A stretch of 46,528 nt of DNA from Actinomycetes bacterium. Lineage in GTDB: Bacteria; Actinomycetota; JAHEXW01. Where the stretch lies: positions 1 through 46,528 of the forward strand of contig JAHEXW010000002.1 in the NCBI GenBank assembly GCA_023251915.1, written 5' to 3'. The notes under the pieces were generated by a model. That model was not told the origin of the DNA and did no database searches. It worked only from the letters and a program-made list of their open reading frames with translations. The position numbers and the translations under genes were made by a program. Positions 9,901-24,900 of the stretch are shown piece by piece. Position 1 is the first letter of the stretch; each line of letters opens with the position of its first letter.

Positions 9901-12900
9901 GTTACTGAACGTGTAGGAAGCCGAGCCGGCTGAGGTCGCGTAGACCGCCGTGCCTTCGCTGGCGTCGCGGTTGGTTTCCGTTGTCCATGTACCAGTGGTC
10001 GTGGTCGGGCCTTCCGTCCTGGCTGTGCCTTTTACCTGTCCAGTCTTCATGTCTAGACGATAGTCGACCCACTTGCCGGCGTAACCGGCCGGTCCCAGCG
10101 GCCACGAGATACCGCGACTCGCCGTAAATCCGCCCTCGTTCTTCGTAATCTGTTGGACTTCGCCGAGTTGCAGGTTGACGCCGCCGGTCAAGTACGAGCC
10201 CGAATAGGGGTAGCTGTAAAGCCAGTATAGCTGGGCTGAATCGTTGGCCGTGTTGGCGTTCTTCATCCGCACGTGTAACACCTTGGACACGTTACTGTCC
10301 AGGGCAATGCCCGGGCTGGTCAAGCTGGCGTCGGCCGAATTGGTCGTACCGCCGATAGCGCCGTTCGAAAGTTGCGCCGTGAAACCGGCGGCCGTCCAAC
10401 CTTCCGTGTCAGCGCGGTCCCAACTGGCGCGATATTGGTTGGCCGGATCGAGCACTGTGTAAGGTGCCTTGAACTTGCCGAGGTAATCGTTCGGTGCGGT
10501 ACCTGTAACCTGGTTATAACGCGGATTCGAATTGACCGGGAACCAGTATGACGGTGACGCGGTAAAGCCGTATTCCAGCAGATAATAATTGAAGTCGCTG
10601 TCGGTCGCCCGGCCCTTGATGTCAAACGCCGAGGCGTTGGACCAAATACCGTCCGCGGGGCTGGTCAGAGCAACGACAGGATCGGCGTCGTCAACATTGA
10701 TCGTATATGAAGTCGGCGTTGCCGCCATGTTGCCGACCCGGTCGAAAGCGCGGGCCGTTAGCGTGTGGGCCCCCGCGGCCCAACCGGCCGTGCTAAAGGT
10801 ATAGGTCCAGGGATATGTACTGCCTAGGTCAATGGCATCAACATCCACATAACTATCTGTCGCGGAACCGTTTTTCGCCCCCGTTACCGTTATCGTCAGG
10901 GTATGCTGGGCGTTCGACAAACCGCTCTTGGTGTACAGCAACTGCCGGTACGAACCGGACACGCTATAGAGATCAAACCCGCTCATGTTGGGCAAGCCGT
11001 TCGACCCCGTGCCTGCGTCTCCGGTAAGCAAGGTATCTCCGTCCGTTACGCGGACGCCGTCGACAAACAGTTGGGCAATGCCACGGTCTGGGCCGCGCAT
11101 GCCGATCCAGGTAACCGATGTCCCAGTGAACGTCACCGTCGCGGTGTCGGTCGCGTGATTGCTGGTTTTAACGCTGCCGCCGCTCATATACGTCCCAACC
11201 GGGTTTACCAGGTTACGCCAGTTGCCCTGGTAGGTAAGATAAGGAGAACCGCTGGCAACCGGTCCTTCGACGTAGCGACTACCCACTTGATCGGCCGTGA
11301 GTGCCACATTGTATACTTTGACCTCGTCGACGGCGCCATTAAGGGCGGCTCCGGCGTTGCCATAGGCAATGGTCAACGGGTCGGAGGATGTAACCGGCGT
11401 AATCGCCCCGCAAGCATAGCTGGCCGCCTCTACCCCGTCGATGTAAACCTTCATGGTGGCGCCGTCATATGTGCCGGCCACGTGATGCCAGGCCCCGTCG
11501 TTGACCTTCGCGGTCGTCTGACAGTTGTAAGCGGTGGCCGAGGCGTTTTGGAATTGATTAAGAATCGACCCGTCGGTCATCAGCCAGAGACCGTAGTTGC
11601 GGTTGTTGCCGTTGCCCTTGCCCACCAGGCGAACCGAATCCGCCGCAGTGGCGTTGAATTTGACCCACGCTTCCATGCTTTGCTGGGTACCCAATCTGAG
11701 GGCGGTATTTGTCTCGGGCACGTTGACCATGTCGTCGCCGTTACCCAGTAGTGCGGACGCGCCATATCGCCCGGTGGTCCAGTAGCCGGTGCCCGACGCC
11801 GTTCCGTTGTTGTTACCGGAAGAATCAATCGCCGTGCTCCCGGGCGTATCGTCGAGATGCCAGTCTCCGACCAGGCCTGTGGACGTTGTTCCAATGGATT
11901 GATCGATCCGGGTTGAAGGCGATAATGTCCAGCGGTCCATGATGAATTCACCGCTACCGTATAAGTCAGACGCGTTGTTGGTGTTTACGTCGAGCCTGAT
12001 TGTGGTTACCGAGCGTAGGTCGGGAGTGCCAGCATTGAACCAAACCCCATCCGGGTTCATCATATCGATTGAAATCGTATTCCAACCGATTGCCACGCTG
12101 GTCCGGTCAATTGCCTTCTGCAGCAGCCAGTTTGATCCGCCGACGTACATTTGCAATTGAGAAATCTTATTGCGAGCCGTGGCGTCACGAACATACAACC
12201 AGACGTTGATCCGTTTGCCGCTCATGTCGGTCGCGCTAATCGCCTTGCTAAAGGCGTTCTGCGTCGACGCGGTAGATGTTTTTTGCAGCCTCAGCGCTGA
12301 CGTGCCTTCGATTTGGGACGTGCCGCTGGGATCGGCGTAGCTGACAATAACCACTCCGGACCCGCCGCCGCCGCCGTTGGTATATGTCCCGGCGTTATAG
12401 GAACCGCCGCCGCCGCCGCCGCCCCGACCGTTGACTCCGGTGGAGCCGGCCGCGTTCATGTTCGCGTTGCCGCCGCCGTCAAAGCCGGCGCCAACGTAGC
12501 TTCCGTTAACCTCGCCGCCGCCGCCGCCGCCGGCATACATCACAGCCGACCCTGAAATATTATTACTTATACCGGCGCCGCCGTTACCTGCGCCGGCGTA
12601 GTTTCCTCCGGCTATGCCGGCTCCACCGGCGCCGCCGCCGCCGCCGTTGTTGCCGATCCAATTGGTTTCCAGCAGACCGCCGCCGCCGGCGTTACCTTGC
12701 GACCCAGTGCCGCCCGCAAACAGCGTTGTGGTCGAAATCGCGCCGCCGCCGCCGCTTCCGCCGTTACCGCCGTTACCGCCGCCGTGTGATACCCCATTGC
12801 CACCGCCCTCGGCTGTAAGACCGGCGAAAGTGGAGTTGTTTCCTTTTGTTCCGGGAGCCGCGGTGCTCGCACCGCCGGCCCCGCCCGTGCCGACAACAAT

Positions 12901-15900
12901 AGGGTAGCTGCCTGGAGCCAGCGCCAGCGCGGACTGGTAGACGTACCCTCCGGCGCCGCCGCCAGATCCGGTATTGGCGCCGCCGCCGCCGCCGCCGATC
13001 ACAAGCGCTTTAACGGTGGCCGGTCCGCTGGGCATCACAAATGTTCCGTTCGTCGCGTAACTGCTGACGATGTCAGCCGCATTTAGCAGCAGAGAGCCTG
13101 ACGAGCTTGTCCAGCCCGTAAGGGCATCACAGGCGTCAACTGTTGTTAACGGACCCATCGGCTCCCACCAGGCACGCCCGTCAACATTGATTTGCACGTC
13201 ATCAATACCCGTCAGCGCGTCAGTGGCCGTACCGGCCAGGGTAAAGGCCTGACCTTGCTTGACAGTCGCGGCGACCGGACGCACTTCCTCGTAGTTATCG
13301 AGATATCCCGCTCCCACGTCCATATAGCTATGGAAGCGCCATGAAATGCCGCGCGGCATCGCCTTGGTAAAGGTCGCGCTGTTGCCCGGGTTGTTAATTT
13401 CGTAGACAAATGTTGAGAAAGTTCCGGCAGCGGCGTCGTCTACCGACAGCGTCGCGTGGAACCATTTGTTGGTCATGTCACCTAGGGCGAGTCCGGAGTT
13501 GGCGTACCCGGACTTATCCTTACTTTCCGCAACAAGGGTTGACGTGGATGTCGCGACGATGCCCCAGCGCATGTATTCTCCCTGGTTATCATTGCCTTCC
13601 AGGAAGTTGTAGAAGGACGTAGCCCCGCTGGCCATCTTGAAGTCGAAGGACACCTGATCGCGATCTTTAATGGTATAGTTCGGCCGATAATAATTACTGG
13701 CCCATGTCTGACCGCCGGCTCCGACATTGCGAATAACGTTCTCGCCGTTCAGCGAGAAAGGAACGGTTGTCATCGCGTTGTTGAAGCTCCAATTGGTCGC
13801 GTCGCGGGCGTCGAACGAATCCCGGAAATATGTCAGTCTATCGGCGCTTACCGTCGGGTTGGTGTTGTCGACTGTGACCGTCACTGTTTTCTGCTTAAAC
13901 CTCGGGGTCGGGCTGGTTGTATCGTTAACGGTCAGCCGCACGTCATACTGACCGCTGGCCGGCGTCACCCAATTGGCCAGCAAACCGTTCACCACGCGGG
14001 TGGTGCTCGTAGTTATGTTCGTCCAGCTGCTGGTTCCATGAGGCGCGTATTCCAATATCCAATTTTGGAAGCTGGCGACACTGCCGTCCGCTGTACCGGT
14101 GATCGCCGCCGTACCACGCAGGCGTTGGTTCGGGGTCGGTGAGTTTATGCCGACCTCGATCCCCGCAACCTGGAAGTTCCAGACCGTATTGAAGTCCAGC
14201 CAGAAAGCGTCGACATCGATCCTAGTGTCGGACGACGCGCCGTTCTTTGTGCCGGTGGCGGCGATGCGCAGTGTATGATGCCCGTTGGTCAAGTCGCCGG
14301 TCTTGTAGAGCGGCTGCTGCCAAACAGTAGTCGCGGAATATTGATCGATTGTGCCTACATCGACGCCGTCCAAATACACACGCGCGATACCGCGGCTGGG
14401 TGTTTTCGTACCGACCCAAGCCACCGCGGTACCGGTTCCGGCAGCCGTATCCGTATCGAAGCCGATAGTAACGTCGTCAGCCGTGGTGTTCGTCCATTTA
14501 TAACCGCCGCCGCTGGCGTTGGCGCTCGCCGCGTCGGTCCAGCCCGTGCCGGAATACGAGACGATTGCGTCGTTTTCCTCAAACGCCACAGCTAACGGGT
14601 TGCCGGCTTGATCCTTGACGGCCGGCGTAATCGTATCCGTATACCAGGCGTCATAGGTAAGCGGCGGCGTTGTTTGTGTAAAGGTCGCGTAATACATGGC
14701 CCCGAGCTCGGTGTACTTGACCGTTCCGGCCACAAGAGTATTGGGCGGATTCATCAGCTTCTTGGTAAATGAGACGGCCGGTGAATCGAGCGTCGCCGCG
14801 CGAACAGATTCGGTGAAATACGCCTTCTGCGAGATCCGATCGTCGACAAAAGTCTCGTTTTTCGCCGGTACCGTCGATGTCACACGAGGCGGTGTGTTAT
14901 CCACGGTCATACCGGTAATACTGGTTGTGGCCGTGTTGTTCGCTAAGTCGATGTCATATAGTTTGACCGAATAGTTGTCGCCATCCTGCACCGCGCGGGT
15001 GTTCCACGTGCCCAGTGCGCCCGCCGTAACAGGCGTCGTTCCGCCCGCGGACGCCGGCGGTATCGTGCCGCCTTCCGGCCCGGCGAAGGACAATTCATAG
15101 TGGCCGAAATTGCCCCACTCGTAAGGATTGGCCGCGTTTGCGCCCGGTACGCCCGCGCTCGGTTCGGACGCTGCCCATTTGCGGATGCCGACATCCCTCA
15201 TGATCGCGTCTGACGTCAGAGCGGCATTGCTGATTCGCACCTCATCCAACAAGCCCTTGAACGGCGCGCCGGTGTAGCCGACACCGAAAGTCACATTGTC
15301 GGTCGCGGCGCCGGGTAGAATCGTATAGGTCGTTGAGCTAACCAGGACGCCATTCAGATAACCCTTCAGGGTCTTGGCCGTATTGTCGCGCACGACCGCG
15401 ACATGGTACCAGTTATTGTTCTCCAAAGACCCCGGCGGCACCGCCATGAAGCTGGTGTAACTGCCGCTGGTCTTGGCCGTTCCGTGATAGTAAGTCAGGC
15501 TGCCGTTCGTCTCCAGCGTGAAGGCGAACTGGCCGCCGTATGATTTGTCGATCGGGTTGGACCGGGCGATGCTAACGTTCTGCGGGTAGATCCAGAACTC
15601 AAAGGTAGCGTTGCCGGTCAGGGCTTGCAGTGAAGCGCTGTTGGCGACGGTAGCGACATCGTCGACGCCGTCGAAGTAAGCGCCAGCCGTCCCCTGCATA
15701 TGACCGTACTGCGTATACGACCAGGCGCCGTTATCCAGTACCGCGTTGTTAGCGTTGGCGGTGGAGTCGGCCCAGAGATAGCTGAGGCCGCTCGTCGTCG
15801 GCGTCTCTAAGTGCCAGAGACCGACGGCCCCTGTTGTCGGCAGATCCTGCCGGTAGGCGTTGGTCATATCGTTCGCGTCCCGCATGACCTTAGTGAAAGA

Positions 15901-18900
15901 TTGGTTGGTGACATCGGCGGCGCTGTTGCCATAGCTCATATAGATGGTCGTGCCGCCCGGCGACGGCAGGGCCGGCAGGAGAACCCAGACCGTCGCGGCC
16001 GAGCTGGCGGTAAACGTCTCGATCCAGTACGGCAACTTGTTGCCCGAGCCGTCAGTGAACCTCAGATCATTGAAATCCGACCTCATGCCCGTAGCGAACG
16101 TAACCGGAACCTTGACTTGATAATCGGTTTGCGCGCTGCCGGTCGGGTTGGTGATCGCTATCGGCACCTTATTGGTCCACATACCGTCATCGGCCGTCCC
16201 GGTCAAACCAACGTTGGCCCTGATATAGCGCTTGGCGCCGAAAACCGTGCCGACATTGTTCAAAGACGCGTGCGGCGCTGTCTTGTCTATCGTTACCGGT
16301 TTGCTCTCGATCGGCGTCGTGTTGGTGTTACCGGCCTTGTCCGTGACTGTCAGACGCAGCGTATAGGCGCCCTCTTGCAGGCCGGCCGTGTTCCAGTATT
16401 CCAGCTGATTGGCGCCGGTGCCGCCGGTGTAGCTCAGCGTTACGTCGCCGACGGCGGGCAGCGGTGAGCTCGGCGCGTAGGTGCCGGTATAGGTCTCGGA
16501 CACGCGGTACTGGATATAGCGGTTGGGAGTGGAAGTAATTGCGCCACCGGTCGGGTTGGTATACGCGGTGCTCCACCCGGTCCAATTCTGATCACCGGCT
16601 GTCGCTGAAGAACCGGTGCGTGTCTGCAGTGTGACGTCGCTCGTCGTTCCGTTGACGTTCGCTTCGCTCCACTTTATCTGGCCGGTGGTATTCCAGTTAA
16701 TGGAAGCACCGGCATCGTAGACGGCTGACGAGTAGGTGCTCGGGCCGGTCAAGTATTTCTGAATGGTAACGGTGTCGAACATGAACGTATTTGCATAATA
16801 GGCCACATTGCCATATTTATGGTTAGTGAAGCCAGCCTTGAGCGGTGTGGCTGTCCCTGATGTCGTGTCATAAGCCGTCGTCCAGGTCATGCCTCTGTCG
16901 GCACTGAAATAGTAGGTCGCTCCGCCGCCGACCTTCAGATCGACCCGCAGGCGGTACTTGGTACCCGCGGCCAGGCTGTAGCCGGTGCTAGCGGATACGC
17001 CGTTATTATAAACGTAGACCTGGCCGTTGAAAATCCAGAACGCGTGGACATATTGACCCAGATCATATAATGACGTTGTGTTCTTCCAGCCGAAATAGGT
17101 GCCGGCGTTACCGGTGGAATTGGCTGTGAAGCTGCTGAACGTGAAGTCCGCCTCAATGTTTTGAGTCAATGAGCGGTCGAAATTGCGGACCGTCACCAAC
17201 GCGGGCGTGTTTGAAATCTGCTGTGTATTAGCCGGTCCATTGACAGAGACCGCGTTGGCCACGGACATATTAGCGCCGGTGTCGACACTCAACCAGTTCG
17301 CGCCGTCGATGGCTGAACCGTTAAAACCATCGGTCAACAAGTATCTATCCATCTCGACGCGCCCGCCCATATTCAACTTGCCTTGCAAGGTGACTCCGGC
17401 CGGCGCATAGACGTTGGCCGTTATCAAGGTGTACAGTCCATTGGCATACGACCAGGCACCGCCGATATTGGTCGTATCGTTGACACTGGTCGTAGTCGTA
17501 CCGACCAGAAGAGTGGTGCCGTACGGCAACCACGAGCCGACCGCCAGTCTTACTTCCCCTTGAAGCGTCAGGAAATCGACGTCAGCAGGCAATGTACGAT
17601 TAGCAAACACCAGCGTGTACAGGCCGCTGTTGCTGTCAAAGGTCCAGGCGCCGCCCAGATACAACGTGTCCGCCAGGGCTGTAGTCGTCGTGCCCTGCGC
17701 CAGAGCGGTTGTCGCCAACAGTGTTGTCCCGTTCCCGTTTGCCAGCGCGTTCGAACCGGCGTTGAAGTCGGCGCCGGACGTTTGTTTCCAGTAACGGGTA
17801 CCTAACGGCAACCGCGGATGTTCATAGCTATCGTTGGCGATCACGGTCCAGGTTGAGGCCCCGGTTTTGCGATACTCCAGCTTGTAATCAAGCAGGTTGG
17901 CGTCGTCAGGCGGATCGTTGACGCCACCGTCAACAGAGACGAATCCGCCGCTCACATAGCTGTTGGACGCCGGGAACGTTATCGACCCGGTCGGCGGAGT
18001 ATTGTCTATTCTAACGGTGATCAACGGATACGGATCCGGACTTAACAACTCCTGGGCGCCCGCCTTATCTGTCGCCTTGGATTCGATCGTATATAGACCA
18101 TCGGTAAAGACGGAGTTGCCGGCGTCCTGCAACGTCGTATTAAGAGAGTATTTCCAATACCGGTACGCCGCCGCGCCCTCGGTATCGGTCGTCAGAATCC
18201 ATTGGTTAGCGTCGGACGACCAGTTGTTGCCGCTGCCGCTCCAGTAGAGCCCGTCGGAGCTTCTCTTTACTCTGACATCGATTTTGCCTACGCCCGGGAA
18301 CTCGTCGTAACCGGTACCCGTGACGTCCGTCGTGCCCTTGATTTGCACAGCCGTTGTGTTCTTAGGCGGCGCGATCGCCGGCGCGGTAATCGTGGACGTT
18401 GGCTTGCTGGTGTTCTCAACATTCACGACGACCTCAGCGGCAATCGAGTGCTTACCGGGCGCGTCGGTCTTCCATGGATCGGGCGGGTCGGTCAGCTGGT
18501 CGGAAACAAGCAGGCGGATGGTATATGAACCGTCGCCCAGCGGTAACGCCGTTGTGTCCCAAGTCTCCAGGACCCCGTTATAGAAAGTGATGTCATTAAG
18601 AACGGGCGTTTTGGTCGCGTTAGAGTTGGCGAACATGTTCACCTTATATTGAATGTATTGCGCATTGAAACCGGGAATCTGTTCACCGGCCGATACGGTT
18701 ATCGGCGCCGACCAGGTGCTCCAGCCGCCGTCTTCCGGATTGTTGTCAGCGGCGGTCGTGTTGTGCCGCACCTGAATGGTTATTCTCGTACCTGTCGGAA
18801 CGTTTTCCGTCCATTTAACCAAGCCCCAATCGTTGGCCGACCCGGAGTTGAAGACGGAGGAAACCAGCGAACCGTTGGCCGCGTAAGCGGTCGACAGCGG

Positions 18901-21900
18901 CCCGTCTATACTCTCTGCGCCTGGGTTCGCGACGGTGACATTATTGATGAAGGTCGACGCGGTGGCTGTACCGGAGTATTTCTGGACGATGAAATCATCC
19001 ATGTTTACGGCCGGATAGCCGGGGGTAGGCGTTCCTGGGCTCGTCCATTCCCGCGCGAACAATACGATGTTGCTTAGCGCGATGTCGTTGTAAGGCGTCG
19101 TGCCGATCTGCTGCAGGTTAGTTCCGTCAATGTCAGAGACCTGGAAGATATAGCTCGCGCCTAACCGGGTGATATACAGGAACTTCACAGCCTGGTTATT
19201 GGCGTAGTAAGTCGCCGGGATGGCTGTGCCGCCGATCTTGTCCAGCTGATAACGCGTTACGGTTCCGTTATTCTCCAAACCCATCAAATAGGCCGAGGCA
19301 TCGGAGCTGTAAGCGGAGATACCAGCCTGCGTATAGGCTTGGGCCGAGAAACTGGAAATCTTGATACGCGCGGTGAAGTCGCCCGTCGGCGCCGTCGCTA
19401 GTTTCACCGCCGGTGCGCTGCGGCCGCCGGACGTCCAGTCATTGTAGTTGTACGCGTCAACGTTGAAGTTTAATGTGCCGCTCCCCTCTGACGCTCCGCC
19501 CAGGTTCGTCCATACGCTGCCATTAAGGGAGGCGTCGTTGAAGTCGTCGAAACGGTCAAAGACGTTGGCTCCGTTGGACGACCCGCCTTGGGCGTTAAAG
19601 TTGCCATAATTCATGTATACAGTCTTGACCGTCGGGTTCGCCGGTGTGCCCGCGGGTACGACAGGGATCTTCGTCCAGAAGACCGCCGCGGACGACGCGA
19701 TGAATGATTCCTTCCAGTGGTTCAAGATACTCTGTCCGTCGCTATCCGTGAACCGGACATCGTCAAAATTGGCCTTCATGTGGCTGGTGACAAAAGTCAC
19801 CGGCACGCGGATCTGATAGTCCGTCATCTGGGCGCCGGTATTAGTTATTGTGATTGCTTTACGATAAGGCCAAACCGTGCCGGCCGATGACAACTGCAGT
19901 GACGAACTCGCATCCGCACCGTTGGCTGTGATATTCGAGGCTGTGTGATAACGCGCCGCCGGATGCTCAGGGTTAGCCGGGTCAATGACCTCTTGCGGGC
20001 TGGGTCCGCCGGTCGCTCCGTCGGACCAATCCGTTTGGAAAGGCCAGACCTGGGAAACCTGCGGGCTGGTATGCACCACGCCAAAGTCGTGGAATGTGTC
20101 CGTACCGTTATTCTTCTTGTACTGCAATTTGTACTGCTGGAACGCTTCGCCGTTGGCCTGGCCCATGATCGGTACCCGCCCATAGACGCGTGAACCGGTG
20201 ACCGGCTGCCAGATCTGAGCGTCAACCCCGGCGGTCGTAAATTTCCAGGTCGTATCGATAGCGCCTGTGAAAGCGTCGACGTCGACATAGTAGTCAGATG
20301 AAGCCGCGTTCTTCGCGTTGGTAACAATTATCTTCAGTTTATGAGTAGTGTCCGTCAGACCGGTCAGGTTGACGACTGTCTGTTTGTATTGCTGGCTGGC
20401 GCTGTAGAGATCGAATGTCCCTTGATCGACGGTATCATCCAACCAAACGTGCGCGATACCATAATTCGGACCCTTGCCGGAGAGCCACCTGAAGTCGGTT
20501 CCGGTGAATGTGACCTCAGCATAATTGGTGTCGACGTTGGAGTGTTTGTAAGCTCCGCCGCTGGCGCCGGCGTCGCTGACCGTGCTCCAGCCAGCGCCCG
20601 AATACGTTATGGCGCTCCAGGGCTCTTGGCCGATGATCGAAGTACCGGTCGCGGAATGATTGACGACCACGGGGTTACCGGCCAAGTCGGTGGCGCCCCG
20701 GCTGACGACGCCGGTCAAAACGGCGCCGCGCGAGAACGTACCTGTTACCGTGAAGACCGCGTAATAGCTGGCGCCTTGTTCGCTATACAGAACCGTCCCG
20801 GGCATCGAAGCGCCCACGGAATTCTTGACGGCAAAGTTTGCCGCCGGGCTGTTTACTGTCGCCGGCGCCATTTTCTCGCTGAACGTCGCGCGGATCGGAT
20901 AATCCGTCGGGACCAAACCCTCGGTGTCCGGCGGATCGACCAAGGTAACCACCGGAGCCGTATTGTCGACGTGCACAACGCGCTCGACCGGCGTAATCTG
21001 GGCGCCGCCCGCGTTATCTACGGCGCGTGCCGTCAGTTTGTAGTCGGCATTATCCTGCGGAACATTCGTATTCAGCGTATCCCAGCTATAGGTCCAATTG
21101 GTCGAGCCGGTCGTCGGTACCCAAACGGGTGTCGCTGTCCAAGCGGCTCCCGCTCCGACAACACCATTCCAATAGTAGAACGGGGCGAAGTTCTCCCGAA
21201 TGGTGACTTCTTCACGCTGCAGACCGGAACCGGGAGACCCGGGGTTGGTGGGGTCCCAGGCCGTACCGGCGAAGGCAATGGACCGTCTGAAATACTGGCC
21301 GTCTATAGTCGGGGTCATGATCGCCGAGAAAGGACGTTCCGAGTCTTTCTTGAAGTTGGCAAACACGGGGGTCTGGCTATTGCCGGAATTATCGGTCGAA
21401 TAGTACCCGAAGTAATACGTGCCGTTCAAATCGGGATTAGTATTAAGGCCGCCCCATAGACCCGAAATATTCACAGCGCTGTTGTTAAAATTCCAGGCGC
21501 CGTAGGTAAGAGCGATCCCGGACCCGGGCGACGGATCTCTCGGTACCACACTGACCGAAAGGTCGGTCTTATACCAGCCGTTGTCGCCGTCAGGTGCCGG
21601 TATACTGAACGTGTGATAAGTCGTCGGTGCCGTATTGTCAATAATGCACGTCAGCGATCCGGCGCCGGACACGTTGCCGGCAACGTCTGTCGCCCTGGCT
21701 TTAAAGGTATAGCTGCCGTCGCCGCCTGCCGCGGCGACAGAATTGAAACCATAGCTCCAGCCGGTGGTTCCGCTGATCGTAAACCAGTACGGCGTCGAAT
21801 TCCAATTGGTGCCGCTCTGCCAGTACAGTCCGTCATTGCGTTGTACCGTCATCTCCACCTTACCGACGCCGGAGGCCGCGTCCCTGGTATTGCCCCCCAG

Positions 21901-24900
21901 GGAAACCGTGGCCCGCTGGAATTGATAATCGGGCAGCTGCGGCGCTGTGAATGCCGGCGCGTCCGGCGCGGCGATATCGCGGCTGAAGTCTGTGTAGTGG
22001 GGCGTCTCGGCGTTACCTACAATGTCGCTGGAGTAGTACCAAAGGCGGCGAGTTCCGTCCGCCGTCAACCCGTGGCTCGGCGAATCAAAATCTAAGATAT
22101 GCGAGATCGAGGTCGCCGGCAAAGTGGCGGAGTAGCCTATATAGCCGGATGTCGGCGCCGTTACGACGCCCGTCGTTGTCCATTGATAGTACATGTTCTT
22201 GACGCCCGGATTCGGCGATGAAGGCTCCGTGCCGATCAGCAGCAACGGCGGCACCGTCAGGTCCGGCAGGAGGACGTACCAGTTATTCAGACCGTTGGCC
22301 GGTGGTTGATACGTCGTAACGGGCATCTCGGTTTGCACCATGAGCCTTGTTGAGGTAGGCGACGCTTCCACGTTGCCGGTATCGTCCGTTGCCCTAGTAG
22401 TGATGTCGACCTGGGTGTGGCTGGGAATCGCGGCGACACCATATTGCCAGTTGGTTACATAAGCGGTGTGTCGTCCTGAGTTAACGGTAGTGGCCAGCCA
22501 AGGCGCGCCGGCCGAGCTGGGTTGGAAAGTATTCCGGTAACTCGGCGTGCCGTCGGTGCTGTCGTGCCAGTAGTAGCCGTCGGAGACGCGTCTGATCTGC
22601 GTATCGATAAGATTAACGCCGGAGCCCGCGTAAAGATCCAACGCGTCTACGTCGACCTGGCCGCTGACAACTACGATCTTTAGAGTGTGTGAGCCGCCCG
22701 TGGTAAATGTCTTGGAAAAGACCTCTTGCTGATAATAATAGGTTACCCCGGGAGCATTCAGATTGACGGTCTTGACGAAAGCGCCGTCGATCCACACCTG
22801 TGCGGAACCCCGATTCGGGCCTTTGGTGGAAACCCACGTCACATAGGTGCCGCTAAAAGTAAACTGGGCATAATAGTTGGCTGTAGCCGCGTAGCGAGCC
22901 GCGTTGTTGCTGTATGAATTATCACTCGATGTCGCCAGCGTCCAGCCGCCCGCCGACCCGGAGCTGGTGAAGTAGTTGATGCCGGCCGCGTCTTCCTCGT
23001 AGCGCTGCGCTCCGCCAACCGCCATAAAATCGCGCCCCGTCCCGCGAATGGTCGTGGACGCCCAATTGTTGGCCGATCCGTCAATATAGGGGACGGTCAG
23101 CGCGGAAAAAGGTTTGCTGCTGTCGATGAATACATACATCATGTTGGTGCTGCCGGTCGGGTTCTCGTCGCTATGGTTGCCCGCCTTGTCCCAACAACGG
23201 ACGCGCAGTGAATACGGACCTTCCGTAAGGTTCGCTCCGCTCGGGCCGACGTTCCAGTTCGCCAAGGTACCCGTCGTCGATGGTCCGCCCACACTTGAGG
23301 TGCCGCTATTGATCATTGTCCAGCCCGTGTCGGCGTCGCCGCTCAGTTTGATACCCGGCGCCCATTCCACTGTGTAGTGGTCAAAACTTAAGTCCCCGAT
23401 CGGGGCCGTGTCAGGATCATAAACGGCGCCGGTAACGGTGATATTGCTTGTCCCTGTGGGATAGCCCATGCCGTCGCCGGGCGACGAAATGTTGGCAACC
23501 GGTTTAGTGTTATCGATGATGACGTTGCGGGTGCCATAGCCGCCGGCGGGAGTCATATTGCCGGCGCCATCGATTGCCCTGGCCTGTAATGTGTAGGCGT
23601 TGCCGGGTTCAAACAGAGTGTCGTACATGGTGGACCAAGTGTTCGTATATTTATCGAGGTTGATACCGGCGTCGGTCCAAGCGGCATCCCAACCGTCGTA
23701 AATCTCAACGCTGTTAAGCGAAGATCTAAAGGTGCCGCCGTTGTCGGCGTTGACTGTACCCGAAACATTTAGATTATTGCCGGCGACCTGACGAGCGGGG
23801 TTTTCAAACGGCGGCTCGGCGATCGATACGGTCGGCGCCGTGCGGTCAACGCTAAGAATCTTGGGGACCGGCATGGCCGTCGCGTCGATGCCATAGTAAC
23901 CCCAGACGCCCAACTGATTCTTGCCGTGGACCCAGAATATGTACTGCTTCTCCGCCAGGGTACTGGCGTAAAGCGATGTGGGATCAACGCCGCTCGGGTA
24001 CATATCATATTTAACCTGTTCCATCGGACTATTGAAAGCGCCGTCAACGGCTCGCATAGCGTAGCCGGTTCCGTTGGCGCCTACTCCGACCCCGCCGCCC
24101 GCGCCGGCCGGCGGAACGTCTTGCGCCGGATCTCCGGTCTTCTCGCGGACAAACATCTCCGCGGTCGTCACGTTCAGTGACACTTGCTCGCCGCCCGGGG
24201 TAAGTTCGTACATATCAGGATCCTCGACGAGTGCGTACAGGCGCAGGCACTTGATCCGAACCCTGTTACCTTCTTCATTAATCATGTAGAACGAGTTGGT
24301 GACCTCGCCGGTGTCGGTTACGGGATAGACGTCGTAGTCGGCAAAGCGCTCCTCCGCGTTCAGGGGGGTAACACCAACCCAGTAAAAGTCCATATCGGGG
24401 TCATCCCATATTACCGGGGTGTGGGGCATTTCGACCAGGTAGGGTATGCCGTATAAGGTATTGTATTTGGCGGTCTCCTCCACCACGGTCGAGAAGTTGA
24501 CAGTTGTGCTCATCTTCATTTCTACGCCGGTGGCGTCCACACCGAACGTTATGGCCGCCTTCTTGCCCGCCAGTTTTGCGGGGCTGGTAACGATTAACTG
24601 AACATCATAGATTCCGGTCGGAACCGATTTATTTGTTTTCGATCCGTGCAGGATCATTGTCTCTTCCTTGATCGTCCCGAAGGCGACATCGACCTTTTGC
24701 CCTGTGTTATCGACCGCCGTCGGTGCCAGCCAGTTGCTTAGATCCTGCGCATCGGCCAAACCATTCAGCATACGGTTATGGTGAACAGGGTCTCTGACCT
24801 GGGCGACCGGTTTCACGCGGACGTTTATCACATTCTGAATCGGTTCCGGGGTCGGTTTGTCCGGTTGGACAACAGGCACTTTAACTGTTAATTTGTCCGG

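Noticed and set aside
20341-21459. Long plus-strand frame of 372 codons
   Set aside because: It lies opposite the giant gene, has Arg/Gly/Ala-rich shadow composition and no ribosome site. The same applies to 4561-5496, 10903-11751 and other plus frames over 4000-25473.
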